The notes under the pieces: model-generated | The model's input: only the letters and a program-made list of their open reading frames with translations | Told to the model about the DNA's origin: nothing | The model's database searches: none | Shown: positions 38,097-46,789 of the stretch, one piece after another | How positions within the stretch are numbered: position 1 is the stretch's first letter | Layout: each line of letters begins with the position of its first letter | Position numbers and translations under genes: made by a program | Assembly: GCF_009933335.1 (NCBI RefSeq) | Contig: NZ_MAEL01000023.1 | Span: forward strand, 34,217-98,216 | Source of the DNA: Candidatus Enterococcus willemsii | GTDB lineage: Bacteria > Bacillota > Bacilli > Lactobacillales > Enterococcaceae | DNA: 64,000 nucleotides | Direction: 5' to 3'

Positions 38097-38543
38097 TTGT
38101 TAAGTGATTTTTTACAAGAAAAATATGTTCAAATCGGAAAGGAGGTTCATACATTTGAAGAAGCGATCAAAAAATCGATGCAACCTTTGTTAGAGGATAA
38201 TGCTATTACGGAAAATTATGTAGAAAAGGTAATTAACATTTATAACGAAACTGGTCCGTACATCGTTATTACCAAACACATTGCTTTACCACATGCACCA
38301 AGTGAAGATGGAGCAAAGAAATTAGCTTTAGGGTTCATGAAATTAGATGTACCAATTATTTCAGGAAATACAGCAAATGATCCAGTGAAATTCTTTTTTC
38401 CTTTAAGTGCGCCAGATAACAAATCGCATCTTGAAATTTTATCAAAATTGGCAGAATTGTTAGGTGATGAAGAATTCATCAAGTTTTTAGAGAGTGTAGA
38501 TAGTCCAGAAAATTTTATTCAATATATTAAAACAAAGGGGTAG
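38097..38543 (+). CDS. PTS IIA component, ascorbate/mannitol-fructose type
   Basis: Phosphotransfer protein, 148 aa, of the EIIA-2 (SgaA/UlaC-like) family. The phospho-accepting His is His66 in LPHAP; the domain fills nearly the whole protein. The TTG start has AGAGGTGA 6 bases upstream. It receives phosphate from HPr and passes it to the IIB encoded 6 bases downstream. It is the first gene of a set running through the IIC, two aldolases, a PRD regulator and an SIS isomerase, repressed presumably by CcpA. Confidence 0.88.
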   Translation: MLSDFLQEKYVQIGKEVHTFEEAIKKSMQPLLEDNAITENYVEKVINIYNETGPYIVITKHIALPHAPSEDGAKKLALGFMKLDVPIISGNTANDPVKFFFPLSAPDNKSHLEILSKLAELLGDEEFIKFLESVDSPENFIQYIKTKG

Positions 38544-38549
38544 AAAATT

Positions 38550-38837
38550 ATGTATAAAGCATTAGTAGCATGTCGCGCAGGAGTGGGTTCAAGTTTGATG
38601 TTAAAGATTAAAGTGAATGAAGTTGTTAAAGAAAATAATTTCCCGATTGAAATTGAACATTCTTCTTTAGATGGAGTCTCAGGATTTTCAGGAGAATTTT
38701 TAATTACATTACCAGATGTAGCTGAAGAATTAGAACAAAAAAAGATTCCTCAAAAAGTGATTGGTATTCGAAATATAGTTGATAAAAATGAAATTAAAGA
38801 AAAATTAACGCTTGCACTTAGCGAGTTAGCGAAATAA
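38550..38837 (+). CDS. PTS IIB component, ascorbate type
   Basis: Phosphotransfer protein, 95 aa, with a P-loop-like active site CRAGVGSSLM in which Cys8 is the phosphorylated residue, as in UlaB/SgaB and galactitol IIB. It transfers phosphate from the IIA encoded upstream to the substrate passing through the IIC encoded downstream. Short spacing on both sides indicates co-translation. Confidence 0.88.
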   Translation: MYKALVACRAGVGSSLMLKIKVNEVVKENNFPIEIEHSSLDGVSGFSGEFLITLPDVAEELEQKKIPQKVIGIRNIVDKNEIKEKLTLALSELAK

Positions 38838-38858
38838 ATCAAGGAGGAGAAAGATAAT

Positions 38859-40124
38859 ATGGATTTTATTATTAGTTTTTTAAGTACACCAGCAGTTTTG
38901 CTAGGACTAGTTGCTATGATTGGTTTACTTGCTCAAAAGAAAAGTGCAACGGAAACAATGACCGGTACTTTTAAAACCATTATTGGATTTTTAGTATTTG
39001 GTGTGGGTGGCTCAATCATGACAGGAGCTTTGCAAAATTTCAATAAATTATTTCAAACGGGATTTAATATAGATGGTGTTGTGGCTTCACCTGAGGCAGC
39101 TACAGCTCTTGCCCAAACAGAGTTTGCTTTTGTTACCAGCTGTACTTTGATTTTAGGTTTCTTAATGAATTTAGTGATTGCACGAATAACACCTTTCAAA
39201 AATATCTTTTTTACTACAGGTCACAGTTTATTTTTTGCTTGTGTACTATCTTTGATTTTAAAAGCGCATCATGTCGCTGATGTTCCTGCTATTTTAATTG
39301 GAGGTACCTTGTTGGGATTCTTCTCGGCGGCGTTACCTCAATTATGCCAACCATTTATGCGCCAAATTACTGGGAGTGATGCTACTGCAATCGGTCACTT
39401 CAACATGGTTGGTTATGCTTTATCGGGATATATTGGAAAAATATTTTTTAGTAAGCACAAAGAGAAAACAACGGAACATATTAACTTTCCAAAATGGTTA
39501 TCCTTCTTTAGAGACTTTTTAATGGGTGTTGCGGTAGTTATGTTGGTCCTATTCTATGTCTCTGCTTTAAAAGCTGGACGCGATGTGACTCAAGAATTAG
39601 CAGGTACGCAACACTGGTTAGTTTTTCCATTTGTTCAAGCATTTACGTTTGCAGCAGGAATGTCTATTTTAATGACTGGTGTTCGGATGTTCTTAGCTGA
39701 AATTACAGCCGCTTTTGTCTCTATCTCTGAACGATTCATTCCTAACTCTCGCCCTGCATTAGATGTGCCTACCGTTTTTCCCTATGCACCAACAGCAGTT
39801 ATTGTAGGATTCTTATCAGCTTATGCAGCAGGATTGGTTGGAGTATTTATAATGGTCATGTTTAAAGCGCCTGTTGTCATTATTCCAGCAGCACATATTT
39901 GTTTCTTTTCAGGAGGGACAGCTGGTGTGTTTGGTAATTCAACAGGTGGTTGGCGTGGCGCAGTTGCTGGCTCGTTTGTAGTGGGATTATTACTGGCTTT
40001 TCTACCTATGGTGTTATATCCAGTTTACGGAACATTGGGAATCGAAGGATCTACCTTCCCAAATATTGATTACAATGTTATGGGAATTCTACTTGATAAG
40101 ATTTTAACTATTTTCCAATTTTAA
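38859..40124 (+). CDS. PTS IIC component, ascorbate (UlaA/SgaT) type
   Basis: Membrane permease of 421 aa with about ten hydrophobic segments, of the UlaA superfamily (ASSTATVGSS-like patterns are replaced here by family-typical Gly-rich segments such as GVGGSIMTGAL near residue 48). It imports a sugar or sugar acid with phosphorylation by the IIB. UlaA itself transports L-ascorbate, but no ascorbate-6-phosphate pathway enzymes (UlaG, UlaD, UlaE, UlaF) are nearby; the neighbours are 2-keto-3-deoxy acid aldolases, so another acidic sugar is more likely. A strong AAGGAGGAG site precedes it. Confidence 0.86.
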   Translation: MDFIISFLSTPAVLLGLVAMIGLLAQKKSATETMTGTFKTIIGFLVFGVGGSIMTGALQNFNKLFQTGFNIDGVVASPEAATALAQTEFAFVTSCTLILGFLMNLVIARITPFKNIFFTTGHSLFFACVLSLILKAHHVADVPAILIGGTLLGFFSAALPQLCQPFMRQITGSDATAIGHFNMVGYALSGYIGKIFFSKHKEKTTEHINFPKWLSFFRDFLMGVAVVMLVLFYVSALKAGRDVTQELAGTQHWLVFPFVQAFTFAAGMSILMTGVRMFLAEITAAFVSISERFIPNSRPALDVPTVFPYAPTAVIVGFLSAYAAGLVGVFIMVMFKAPVVIIPAAHICFFSGGTAGVFGNSTGGWRGAVAGSFVVGLLLAFLPMVLYPVYGTLGIEGSTFPNIDYNVMGILLDKILTIFQF

Positions 40125-40145
40125 ATGAACAAGAGTAATTATATT

Positions 40146-40170
40146 GTGGCAAGAACTTTAATTTTGCCAC
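40146..40170 (+). repeat. Small stem-loop between the IIC and aldolase genes
   Basis: GTGGCAA and TTGCCAC are exact inverted copies with an 11-base loop, followed only by TTTGAT. It may be a weak attenuator or RNA-processing hairpin. Confidence 0.45.
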
Positions 40171-40194
40171 TTTGATATACAAGGAGGAGCGAGA

Positions 40195-41109
40195 ATGACG
40201 TTAGAAGGTATTATTACCGCAATGGTGACCCCCTTTGATAAAGAAGGAAGTATTTGTGAAGCAAGTACAAAAAAATTGATTAACCATTTAATCGATAGCG
40301 GAGTGAATGGTTTGTTTATTCTAGGTACGAATGGTGAATTTTTTTCTTTGAATGATGAAGAGAAGGTTAAATTTGCTAAGCTTGTTGTTGAAGAAGTAAG
40401 GGGCAGAATTCCTGTCTATGCAGGTGCAGGAGGGATTTCCACACAAGGTACAATTGATTTAGTAAATGAATTGGAAAAGGTTAAGGTAGATGCAGTTTCA
40501 ATTATTACACCGTATCTAATTTCATTAACTGATGAAGAGATTTATCGTCATTATGAACAAATTTTAAAACATACGAATTGTCCAATTATTCTATATAATA
40601 TTCCGCAAAATACACATATCAATTTATCTGAAAATGTTGTAAATAAACTTGCAAAGTTTATTAAAGTAATTGGAATTAAAGATAGTAGTGGTAATTTAGA
40701 AAATCTTTCGACCTATTTAAAAATTGCTGAAAAACATGAATTTTCTGTTCTAATTGGTTCAGACTCACTAATTTTAGAGGCTTTGAAAAGAGGTGCTTCT
40801 GGAGCGGTTGCAGCTACTTCTAATTTATTACCACGTACAGATATCGCTATTTATCAATCGTTTAAAGAAAATAAATTCGAGTTAGCTCAACAGTATCAAG
40901 ACAGCATTAATGATTATCGAGCAATCAATAAAATAGGTTCCGTTCCTGCTATGCTAAAAAAAGCACTAAATTTTACTGGAATTAATGTGGGAAGTCCGAG
41001 ATTACCAGTTTTACCTATTTCATCAAAATATGATGATGAATTACGAATTATTTTAGAAAAATATAAAAAAATTGAAAAGTTTGGAGAGGAAAAAAATGCA
41101 AAAGCTTAA
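40195..41109 (+). CDS. DapA/NanA-family pyruvate aldolase 1
   Basis: Class I aldolase, 304 aa, TIM barrel. GTNGE (44-48), Tyr134 in LYNIPQNT and Schiff-base Lys162 in IKDSSG are the conserved family residues. Members cleave 2-keto acids to pyruvate plus an aldehyde (2-keto-3-deoxygluconate, sialic acid) or condense pyruvate for lysine synthesis. The position inside a PTS operon and the absence of lysine genes favour catabolism of a 2-keto-3-deoxy acid. It overlaps the KDPG-type aldolase gene by 14 bases. It is visibly related to the second DapA-like protein encoded at 48150. Confidence 0.85.
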   Translation: MTLEGIITAMVTPFDKEGSICEASTKKLINHLIDSGVNGLFILGTNGEFFSLNDEEKVKFAKLVVEEVRGRIPVYAGAGGISTQGTIDLVNELEKVKVDAVSIITPYLISLTDEEIYRHYEQILKHTNCPIILYNIPQNTHINLSENVVNKLAKFIKVIGIKDSSGNLENLSTYLKIAEKHEFSVLIGSDSLILEALKRGASGAVAATSNLLPRTDIAIYQSFKENKFELAQQYQDSINDYRAINKIGSVPAMLKKALNFTGINVGSPRLPVLPISSKYDDELRIILEKYKKIEKFGEEKNAKA

Positions 41110-41731
41110 TATTTTAAAACGAATTTCAGAGGAACAAATTATGGCTATTGTTAGAGTCGATACAATTGAACGTGCGGAAGAAATCGTTCAAGGGTGTTTA
41201 GCTGGTCAAATTTCTTGTGTAGAAATCAGTTACACTAATACGAATGCAGGTGAAATTATACAGGAATTAAAAACACGTTACGCTCAAAAATTACTTGTAG
41301 GAGCAGGGACAGTCTTAGATGGTGAAACGGCTCGCCAAGCAATTTTGAAAGGTGCTGAATTTATTATTGCTCCTAACTTTAGTGAGGATGTAGCTAAAAT
41401 CTGTAATCGATATCAAATCCCATACATGCCAGGCTGTTTCAGTGTTAGCGAAGTAGTTGAGGCATTATCTTCTGGAGCAGATATGATAAAAATTTTTCCA
41501 GGTTCATCTTTAATTGGACCTGATATGATTAAAACAATCAAAACACCTTTACCATGGGTACCTATGTTGTCGTCGGGTGGAGCTACACCTGACAATATTT
41601 CTGAGTGGTTAAATGCAGGAGTAGATTGTGTTGGCGTGGGCTCATTATTGACTAAAGGAACAGCAGAAGAAATTGCAAAAAATGCCTGCGCTTTTCAACA
41701 AAAATTAAAAGAAATAAAGAAAAAAGCGTAA
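41096..41731 (+). CDS. eda: KDPG/KHG-type aldolase
   Basis: Class I aldolase of the Eda family, 211 aa. MAIVRVD near residue 15 holds the first phosphate-binding Arg, VEIS near 42 the general-base Glu, and MIKIFPGS near 130 the Schiff-base Lys. The Arg after the Glu found in E. coli Eda is absent (SYTN), a variation also seen in other Gram-positive members. It cleaves 2-keto-3-deoxy-6-phosphogluconate-like compounds to pyruvate and a phosphorylated aldehyde. The ATG at 41096 follows GGAGAGGA; an earlier in-frame start lies deeper inside the preceding aldolase gene. Confidence 0.86.
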   Translation: MQKLNILKRISEEQIMAIVRVDTIERAEEIVQGCLAGQISCVEISYTNTNAGEIIQELKTRYAQKLLVGAGTVLDGETARQAILKGAEFIIAPNFSEDVAKICNRYQIPYMPGCFSVSEVVEALSSGADMIKIFPGSSLIGPDMIKTIKTPLPWVPMLSSGGATPDNISEWLNAGVDCVGVGSLLTKGTAEEIAKNACAFQQKLKEIKKKA

Positions 41732-41757
41732 ATTCGTAGAAATAAGGATGTGGCAAT

Positions 41758-43848
41758 TTGTTTGATCAAAAATCGAAGCAAATTACAGAAAAGCTAATTG
41801 AAACACCGAAAGTGGAGATTAATAGTTTAGCTCATTCTTTGGGAATGTCAAAAACTCAGATTGAGTATAATGTCGAAAAAATAAATCAACAATTAACTTC
41901 TTCTAAACAGATCCCCATTTATTTTGATGGTAATATTTTAACACTTGAGAAAGTGACAAAAGAATTTTTTTTAGAAGTACTATTGAGTGATGAAGTTTAT
42001 AAACATTATGAACTGAATCCAATGGAAAGAAGAAAATATATTTATTTGATGATGATTTATCACAAAGAAGAATATTTATCAGTGAATCATTTTTTAGACG
42101 CTTTAAAAATTAGTAAGACCACTTTCATGAATGACTTAAAACAGGTGGAAAATGAAATTAATGGTGGAATCAAAATCCAATATACTCGAAAAAAAGGGTA
42201 TTATTTGGTGGGAAACGAAGGAGATATTCGCTATCAACTAATCAAAATGATTATTCAAGACTTTACTAACTCGCAAAATATATTTCTTTATGATTATTTT
42301 ATTCATTATGAAAAGTTGACAGATAAAAATCAAATTGAATCTTTTTTACGTGAATGCATGCAATATTTTGATATTCAGTTAGTAGAGAATCGCTTTCAAG
42401 AGCTAGTTTACATGCTAGCGTTTTTAATCCCAAGGTTTTCTCAAAATTGGGATGAATTCTATAATCAATATAATTTTCAAACGTTCTTTTTAATGAAAGA
42501 ATATAAATTTGCTGAAACGTTATTACAAAAATTTGGCATAGTCAATGAACACTCCTATTTGTATCTTAGTGGTTGGATTTTAGGGATGTCTATAGGAAAT
42601 TATCATCAAAAAAATGTTGATTTTTCTATTATCAATGAATTGGTACAACGAATTGTACAACGATTTGAAAGTTTATCAGGTATTCGTTTTAAAAATCATG
42701 AACAAGTAATTGAGCAACTTTTTTCACATCTTCGACCGACCTATTATCGTTTATTTTTTAAGCTACCGATAGTCAATATGTTAAATAAAAAAATTCAAAC
42801 AGAGTACTCACACTTATACAGAATTGTTGAAGAGACAATGAAACCTATTAGTGAACTATTTGGTTACATGATTCCAGAAGAAGAGATTTCATTTTTAACA
42901 GTTCATTTTGCATCTTTAATTGAAAATTTTGACGAGTACAAAGTTCAACGTAAAGTAGGAGTAATCGTTTGTCCTAATGGAATTGGTAGTTCGGCGATTA
43001 TTTATAATGAACTAAAGAATATTTTTCCTGAAATGATTCTTATTGGTCCTGTTGAAAATGAACGACTAGAAAATGATAGTCTTAAGTTTGATTTGATTTT
43101 TACAACATTTCGAAATATTAAGCTATATAAGTTTAAAAAACCAATTTATGTTGTAACCCCTATTATGAGTATTGAGGAGCGGTACAAACTAAGGAACGAG
43201 GTTAATAATAGTTTGGTTCAATCAGTTCTTCCTAATAATCCGGTTGAATTAAAGAAACAACTTCTTTCAGTAATCTACCAATACGGAACGGTGTATGAGC
43301 CACAGCTGTTAGAAACAGCGATTGAACAAATATTGTTAAACAATGAGGGAGGGGATTTTTCTTTAGAGCCACCTGTAAAAACAATCTCTATGAATAAGGA
43401 GTTACGGTTAACTGATTTTATGAAACCTCAATATATTCAAATGAATGTAACTGTCCGAAGCTGGGAAGAAGCCCTGTATATTGCAGGGACACCTTTATTA
43501 GATGCAGGAATAATTACACGAGGATATATCGAAAAAATTATTCAGAATGTTTATGAAGAAGGACCATATATGATTATTATGAAGGATGTTGCCTTACCAC
43601 ATGCACATCCATCCGAAGGCGTGTTAGAAACAGGAATAGGAATGACTGTCCTAAGTTCTCCGATTGAGATTGCGTCAGACAAGACAATTAAGTATATTTT
43701 TACATTGGCAGCTAAGGATCAGAAGCAGCATCTAGGAGCTATTTCAGATTTAGTATCACTGTTAGAAAATGATGATTTCTTTCAGTATTTAGATAACGAA
43801 ATTGATGAAAAGAATGTATTTCAGTGGTTGAGAAAACATAATGTATAG
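41758..43848 (+). CDS. PRD-containing transcriptional activator with PTS IIB- and IIA-like domains
   Basis: Regulator of the MtlR/LicR/ManR type, 696 aa. Order: N-terminal HTH domains (about 1-180; MSKTQIEYNVEKI and LKISKTTFMNDLKQ), two PRDs (about 190-400), a IIB-Gat-like domain (CPNGIGSSAI near 405) and a C-terminal IIA-2 domain (His615 in LPHAHPSEG). Such proteins are switched by PTS phosphorylation of PRD, IIB and IIA residues, so this one probably activates the surrounding operon when its PTS is transporting. The TTG start lies 7 bases after AAGGATG. The candidate target is the inverted repeat at 37870-37908. Confidence 0.88.
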   Translation: MFDQKSKQITEKLIETPKVEINSLAHSLGMSKTQIEYNVEKINQQLTSSKQIPIYFDGNILTLEKVTKEFFLEVLLSDEVYKHYELNPMERRKYIYLMMIYHKEEYLSVNHFLDALKISKTTFMNDLKQVENEINGGIKIQYTRKKGYYLVGNEGDIRYQLIKMIIQDFTNSQNIFLYDYFIHYEKLTDKNQIESFLRECMQYFDIQLVENRFQELVYMLAFLIPRFSQNWDEFYNQYNFQTFFLMKEYKFAETLLQKFGIVNEHSYLYLSGWILGMSIGNYHQKNVDFSIINELVQRIVQRFESLSGIRFKNHEQVIEQLFSHLRPTYYRLFFKLPIVNMLNKKIQTEYSHLYRIVEETMKPISELFGYMIPEEEISFLTVHFASLIENFDEYKVQRKVGVIVCPNGIGSSAIIYNELKNIFPEMILIGPVENERLENDSLKFDLIFTTFRNIKLYKFKKPIYVVTPIMSIEERYKLRNEVNNSLVQSVLPNNPVELKKQLLSVIYQYGTVYEPQLLETAIEQILLNNEGGDFSLEPPVKTISMNKELRLTDFMKPQYIQMNVTVRSWEEALYIAGTPLLDAGIITRGYIEKIIQNVYEEGPYMIIMKDVALPHAHPSEGVLETGIGMTVLSSPIEIASDKTIKYIFTLAAKDQKQHLGAISDLVSLLENDDFFQYLDNEIDEKNVFQWLRKHNV

Positions 43849-43862
43849 CGAGGAGAAATAAA

Positions 43863-44465
43863 ATGGATAATTTACTCAAAATTGTTAAACAGACGATAGT
43901 GAATGAGCAAGAAGCATTAGCTGTTGTACAGGAAAATTTACAGTCAGATATGATTGAAATATTAGAAGTGATTGATCAATGTCGTGGGAAAATTGTTTTT
44001 TCAGGTGTTGGAAAATCAGGGCATATTGGTAAAAAGTTAGCTGCTACGTACTCTAGTCTTGGTATCCCTGCTATTTTTGTCCATAGTACAGAAGCAGTGC
44101 ACGGTGATTTGGGGATGATTGGATCTGATGATGTCGTTATTCTATTATCAAATAGCGGGGAAACTAGTGAGGTATTGGCAACAATTCCATCCATTAAAAA
44201 AATTGGGAGTACTTTAATTGCTTTTACAAGTAAAAAAGATAGTTCATTAGCTTTTGGGTGTGATTATCAATTAATTTATACCTATGAGAAAGAGGCAGAT
44301 TCTTTAAATTTAGCACCAACAACAAGTGCAATCATTATGTTATCGATTGGAGATGCCATTGCAGTAGGTATATCTGAACACCGTCACTTCACAGCTACTG
44401 ATTTTGCGTTATATCATCCAGGTGGTTCTTTAGGAGCACAATTAAAAGAATCACAGGAAGAATAA
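43863..44465 (+). CDS. SIS-domain sugar-phosphate isomerase, arabinose-5-phosphate isomerase-like
   Basis: 200 aa, matching the SIS domain of KdsD/GutQ: GVGKSGHIGKK (48-58), HGDLGM (80-85), SNSGET (96-101), NLAPTTSA near 149 and HPGGSLG from 185. The tandem CBS domains usual at the C-terminus are absent; the chain stops just after the SIS domain. KdsD/GutQ interconvert D-ribulose-5-phosphate and D-arabinose-5-phosphate. Gram-positives have no LPS and no need to make KDO, so a degradative use inside this PTS/aldolase operon is likely. A hexulose-phosphate isomerase is an alternative, but the motifs favour KdsD/GutQ. Confidence 0.85.
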   Translation: MDNLLKIVKQTIVNEQEALAVVQENLQSDMIEILEVIDQCRGKIVFSGVGKSGHIGKKLAATYSSLGIPAIFVHSTEAVHGDLGMIGSDDVVILLSNSGETSEVLATIPSIKKIGSTLIAFTSKKDSSLAFGCDYQLIYTYEKEADSLNLAPTTSAIIMLSIGDAIAVGISEHRHFTATDFALYHPGGSLGAQLKESQEE

Positions 44466-44505
44466 CGGCTTGTTGTTGGTGAATGTAAAAGAATTATCGT
44501 AAAAC

Positions 44506-44550
44506 TCGGTATTAAATTCATATAAACCGGATTTAATACCGAATTTTTTT
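44506..44550 (+). terminator. Strong terminator ending the first PTS gene set
   Basis: TCGGTATTAAAT pairs exactly with ATTTAATACCGA, followed by a run of seven Ts. Confidence 0.92.
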
Positions 44551-44633
44551 ATCATGAATTGTAGTTATATTAAGAAACATGTGTCAAAAGACTAAAAAAT
44601 AAGAATTAAATTGGTTCTGAGTACTGTACAAAA

Positions 44634-44648
44634 AAGAAAGCGTTTGCG
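44634..44648 (+). promoter_or_regulatory. Probable cre site before the mannose-type PTS genes
   Basis: AAGAAAGCGTTTGCG matches the cre consensus with two outer mismatches and keeps the AANCG core; it lies 43 bases before the IIB gene. Confidence 0.5.
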
Positions 44649-44690
44649 ATAGTATAGGTTTATCAAAAATAAGAAATGTGAGGGATTAAT

Positions 44691-45176
44691 ATGACAATTG
44701 GTTTAACAAGGGTAGATTTTAGATTGATACACGGACAAGTAATCACTAGATGGTTAAAGCAATGTAACATTAATGAAATTATTACTATTGATACACAATT
44801 AAGTCAGGATACATTTATGCAGGAAGTTTTTAAGATGGCAGCACCTAAAGGCGTCCGCATTCGAATTCTGTCAGTTGAAGAGGCAATCAAAGCTCAAGAA
44901 AAGCAAGAATTCGAAAAGAATCGAATTTTACTACTTTTTAAAAATGTTCAACAATTGAGAGAAGCAGTGAAAAATGGATTGAATTTAAAAGAGGTCCAAA
45001 TTGGTGGTTTAGGAGGAGGTCCAGGACGTAAAGCCGTCAATAATGCGATTACTTTAGATCAAACAGATGCAGATATTCTTTTAGATTTAGAAGCCAATCA
45101 TGCTATTGAAATTTATTTTCAAACAACACCAGATTATCCAAAAGAAACATTAAAAAATGCAGTCGCAAAACTTTAA
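44691..45176 (+). CDS. PTS IIB component, mannose family
   Basis: Cytosolic phosphotransfer protein, 161 aa. The active-site His is His14 in TRVDFRLIHGQV, the canonical mannose-family IIB motif. It moves phosphate from the separate IIA (encoded at 47736) to the substrate in the IIC/IID membrane complex. It is the first gene of the second PTS set, preceded by a terminator and a cre-like site. Confidence 0.92.
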   Translation: MTIGLTRVDFRLIHGQVITRWLKQCNINEIITIDTQLSQDTFMQEVFKMAAPKGVRIRILSVEEAIKAQEKQEFEKNRILLLFKNVQQLREAVKNGLNLKEVQIGGLGGGPGRKAVNNAITLDQTDADILLDLEANHAIEIYFQTTPDYPKETLKNAVAKL

Positions 45177-45197
45177 AATAACTAGGAGAGTGAAAAC

Positions 45198-45944
45198 ATG
45201 TTAATACCTTCAATATTAGTAGGAATTACTTATTGGATTTCAATGGGACGAGCACAGTATTATTTTTCATACGCTTTTCGTAAGCCCGTTGTATTAGGCG
45301 TAATTATTGGATGGATTTTTGGTGATGTACAAGCTGGTTTATTATACGGAGCAACTATTCAACTCCTTTACATGGGAGGAATTGAAGCTGGAGGAAATAT
45401 TCCTAGTGATCAAGCTTTGGCAGCATGTATTGCTATCCCAGCAGCACTACAGAGTAATTTAGACCCTCAAACAGCGGTCGCTTTGGCAGTACCTTTTGGT
45501 GTTTTGGGTGTTTTGATAAACAATGTTCGTCGAACAATTAATTCATTTTATAATACTCGTGCAGATAAATTAGTAGAAAATGGAAAATATGATCAATTAT
45601 CATTTTACTCTTTTGTCATTCCTTGGCTAACGAATGGTGTACTTTATTTTACGCCTGTATTTATTGCAACTTTATTTGGTGCGAATGTAGTAAAAGCATT
45701 TATTGAAGTAATCCCGGAATGGTTAATGAATGGATTATCAAATGCTGGAGGAATGTTACCTGCGCTAGGTTTTGCTTTAACATTGGTTGTTATGGGGAAA
45801 AAGCAATATCTACCATTCTTTGTATTAGGATTCTTTGCCTATTCTGTCCTCGGCTTTTCAATGCTAACAGGAGCAGTTTTTGCAATTTGTATTGCAATGA
45901 TTACGTCATTATTTAGACAAACAGATGAGGAGGATTTTGCATGA
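45198..45944 (+). CDS. PTS IIC component, mannose/sorbose family
   Basis: Membrane subunit, 248 aa, with seven to eight hydrophobic segments and the family's GG(I/N)-rich region GGIEAGGNIPSDQALA near residue 62. It forms the channel with IID. It overlaps the IID gene by 4 bases. Members of this family carry hexoses, amino sugars and sugar acids such as glucosaminate. Confidence 0.9.
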   Translation: MLIPSILVGITYWISMGRAQYYFSYAFRKPVVLGVIIGWIFGDVQAGLLYGATIQLLYMGGIEAGGNIPSDQALAACIAIPAALQSNLDPQTAVALAVPFGVLGVLINNVRRTINSFYNTRADKLVENGKYDQLSFYSFVIPWLTNGVLYFTPVFIATLFGANVVKAFIEVIPEWLMNGLSNAGGMLPALGFALTLVVMGKKQYLPFFVLGFFAYSVLGFSMLTGAVFAICIAMITSLFRQTDEEDFA

Positions 45945-46771
45945 GTGAAGTAGCAGTAGAAAAGAAAATTACAAAATTAGATTTATTAAAAGCTTGGTGG
46001 AAATGGTGTCTAGCGGTGGAAGTACCAGTTAGTTTTGATAGAATGCAGGCTCTGGCTTTCAGCTACTCACTAAATAAAATTTTGAGAAAAATTTATAAAG
46101 ATGATCCAGAAGAATTACAAGCAGCTATGAGAAGACATGTACAGATGTTTAATACAAATTGCGATTGGGGCAGTATTATTCATGGCATTGTCATTTCACT
46201 AGAAGAACAGCGATCAAATGGAAATGAGGAGATTACTCCTGAAATTATTGAATCTCTAAAAATTGGTTTAATGGGTCCCCTAGCTGGTATTGGAGACAGT
46301 GTAGATCAAGGAATTGTTGCAACAATTCCTTTAGCAATTTTTGTTCCTATGGCATTGAACGGTTCTGTTTTAGCAGCCTTTTTACCCGGTATTATTTACT
46401 TGGCTTGGTCATTTGGTTGGTCATGGTTTTTATTTAATAAAGGCTATTCATTTGGTAGAAGTTCTGTATTGAATATTTTGAATTCAGGAGCAATTAAGAA
46501 GGTCATTGATATTGCTAGTATTGTAGGACTATTTATGATTGGTTGTTTGTCTGCTGCATATGTCAAATTTTCAACGGTATTAGAGTTTGTTAGTGATACA
46601 GAAGTTGTAAAAGTCCAAGATATTTTGAATGACATGTTACCTAATTTATTACCGTTTGCTTTGGTAATGGCTATGTATTTTTATATTATTAAAAAAGGAC
46701 CGAAATATTTACAAATTATCTTAGTGACGATGGCATTTGCTATTGCTTTGACACTATTTGGAATTCTATAG
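45941..46771 (+). CDS. PTS IID component, mannose family
   Basis: Membrane-associated subunit, 276 aa. A soluble N-terminal half carries MRRHVQMFNTNCDWGSIIHG near residue 65 and GLMGPLAGIGDSVDQG near 110, both hallmarks of mannose-family IID, and the C-terminal half has hydrophobic segments. It starts 4 bases inside the IIC gene. Confidence 0.92.
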   Translation: MSEVAVEKKITKLDLLKAWWKWCLAVEVPVSFDRMQALAFSYSLNKILRKIYKDDPEELQAAMRRHVQMFNTNCDWGSIIHGIVISLEEQRSNGNEEITPEIIESLKIGLMGPLAGIGDSVDQGIVATIPLAIFVPMALNGSVLAAFLPGIIYLAWSFGWSWFLFNKGYSFGRSSVLNILNSGAIKKVIDIASIVGLFMIGCLSAAYVKFSTVLEFVSDTEVVKVQDILNDMLPNLLPFALVMAMYFYIIKKGPKYLQIILVTMAFAIALTLFGIL

Positions 46772-46789
46772 AAAATAGGAGGAAATGGT

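Noticed and set aside
38859..40124. Assignment of the first PTS set to ascorbate
   Set aside because: Only the transporter is ascorbate-like; none of the ascorbate-6-phosphate pathway enzymes is encoded nearby.
44551..44690. Sigma-54 promoter before the mannose-type PTS genes
   Set aside because: No TGGCAC-N5-TTGCW element was found, and the local regulator is CdaR-like, not a LevR-type activator, despite rpoN being in the window.
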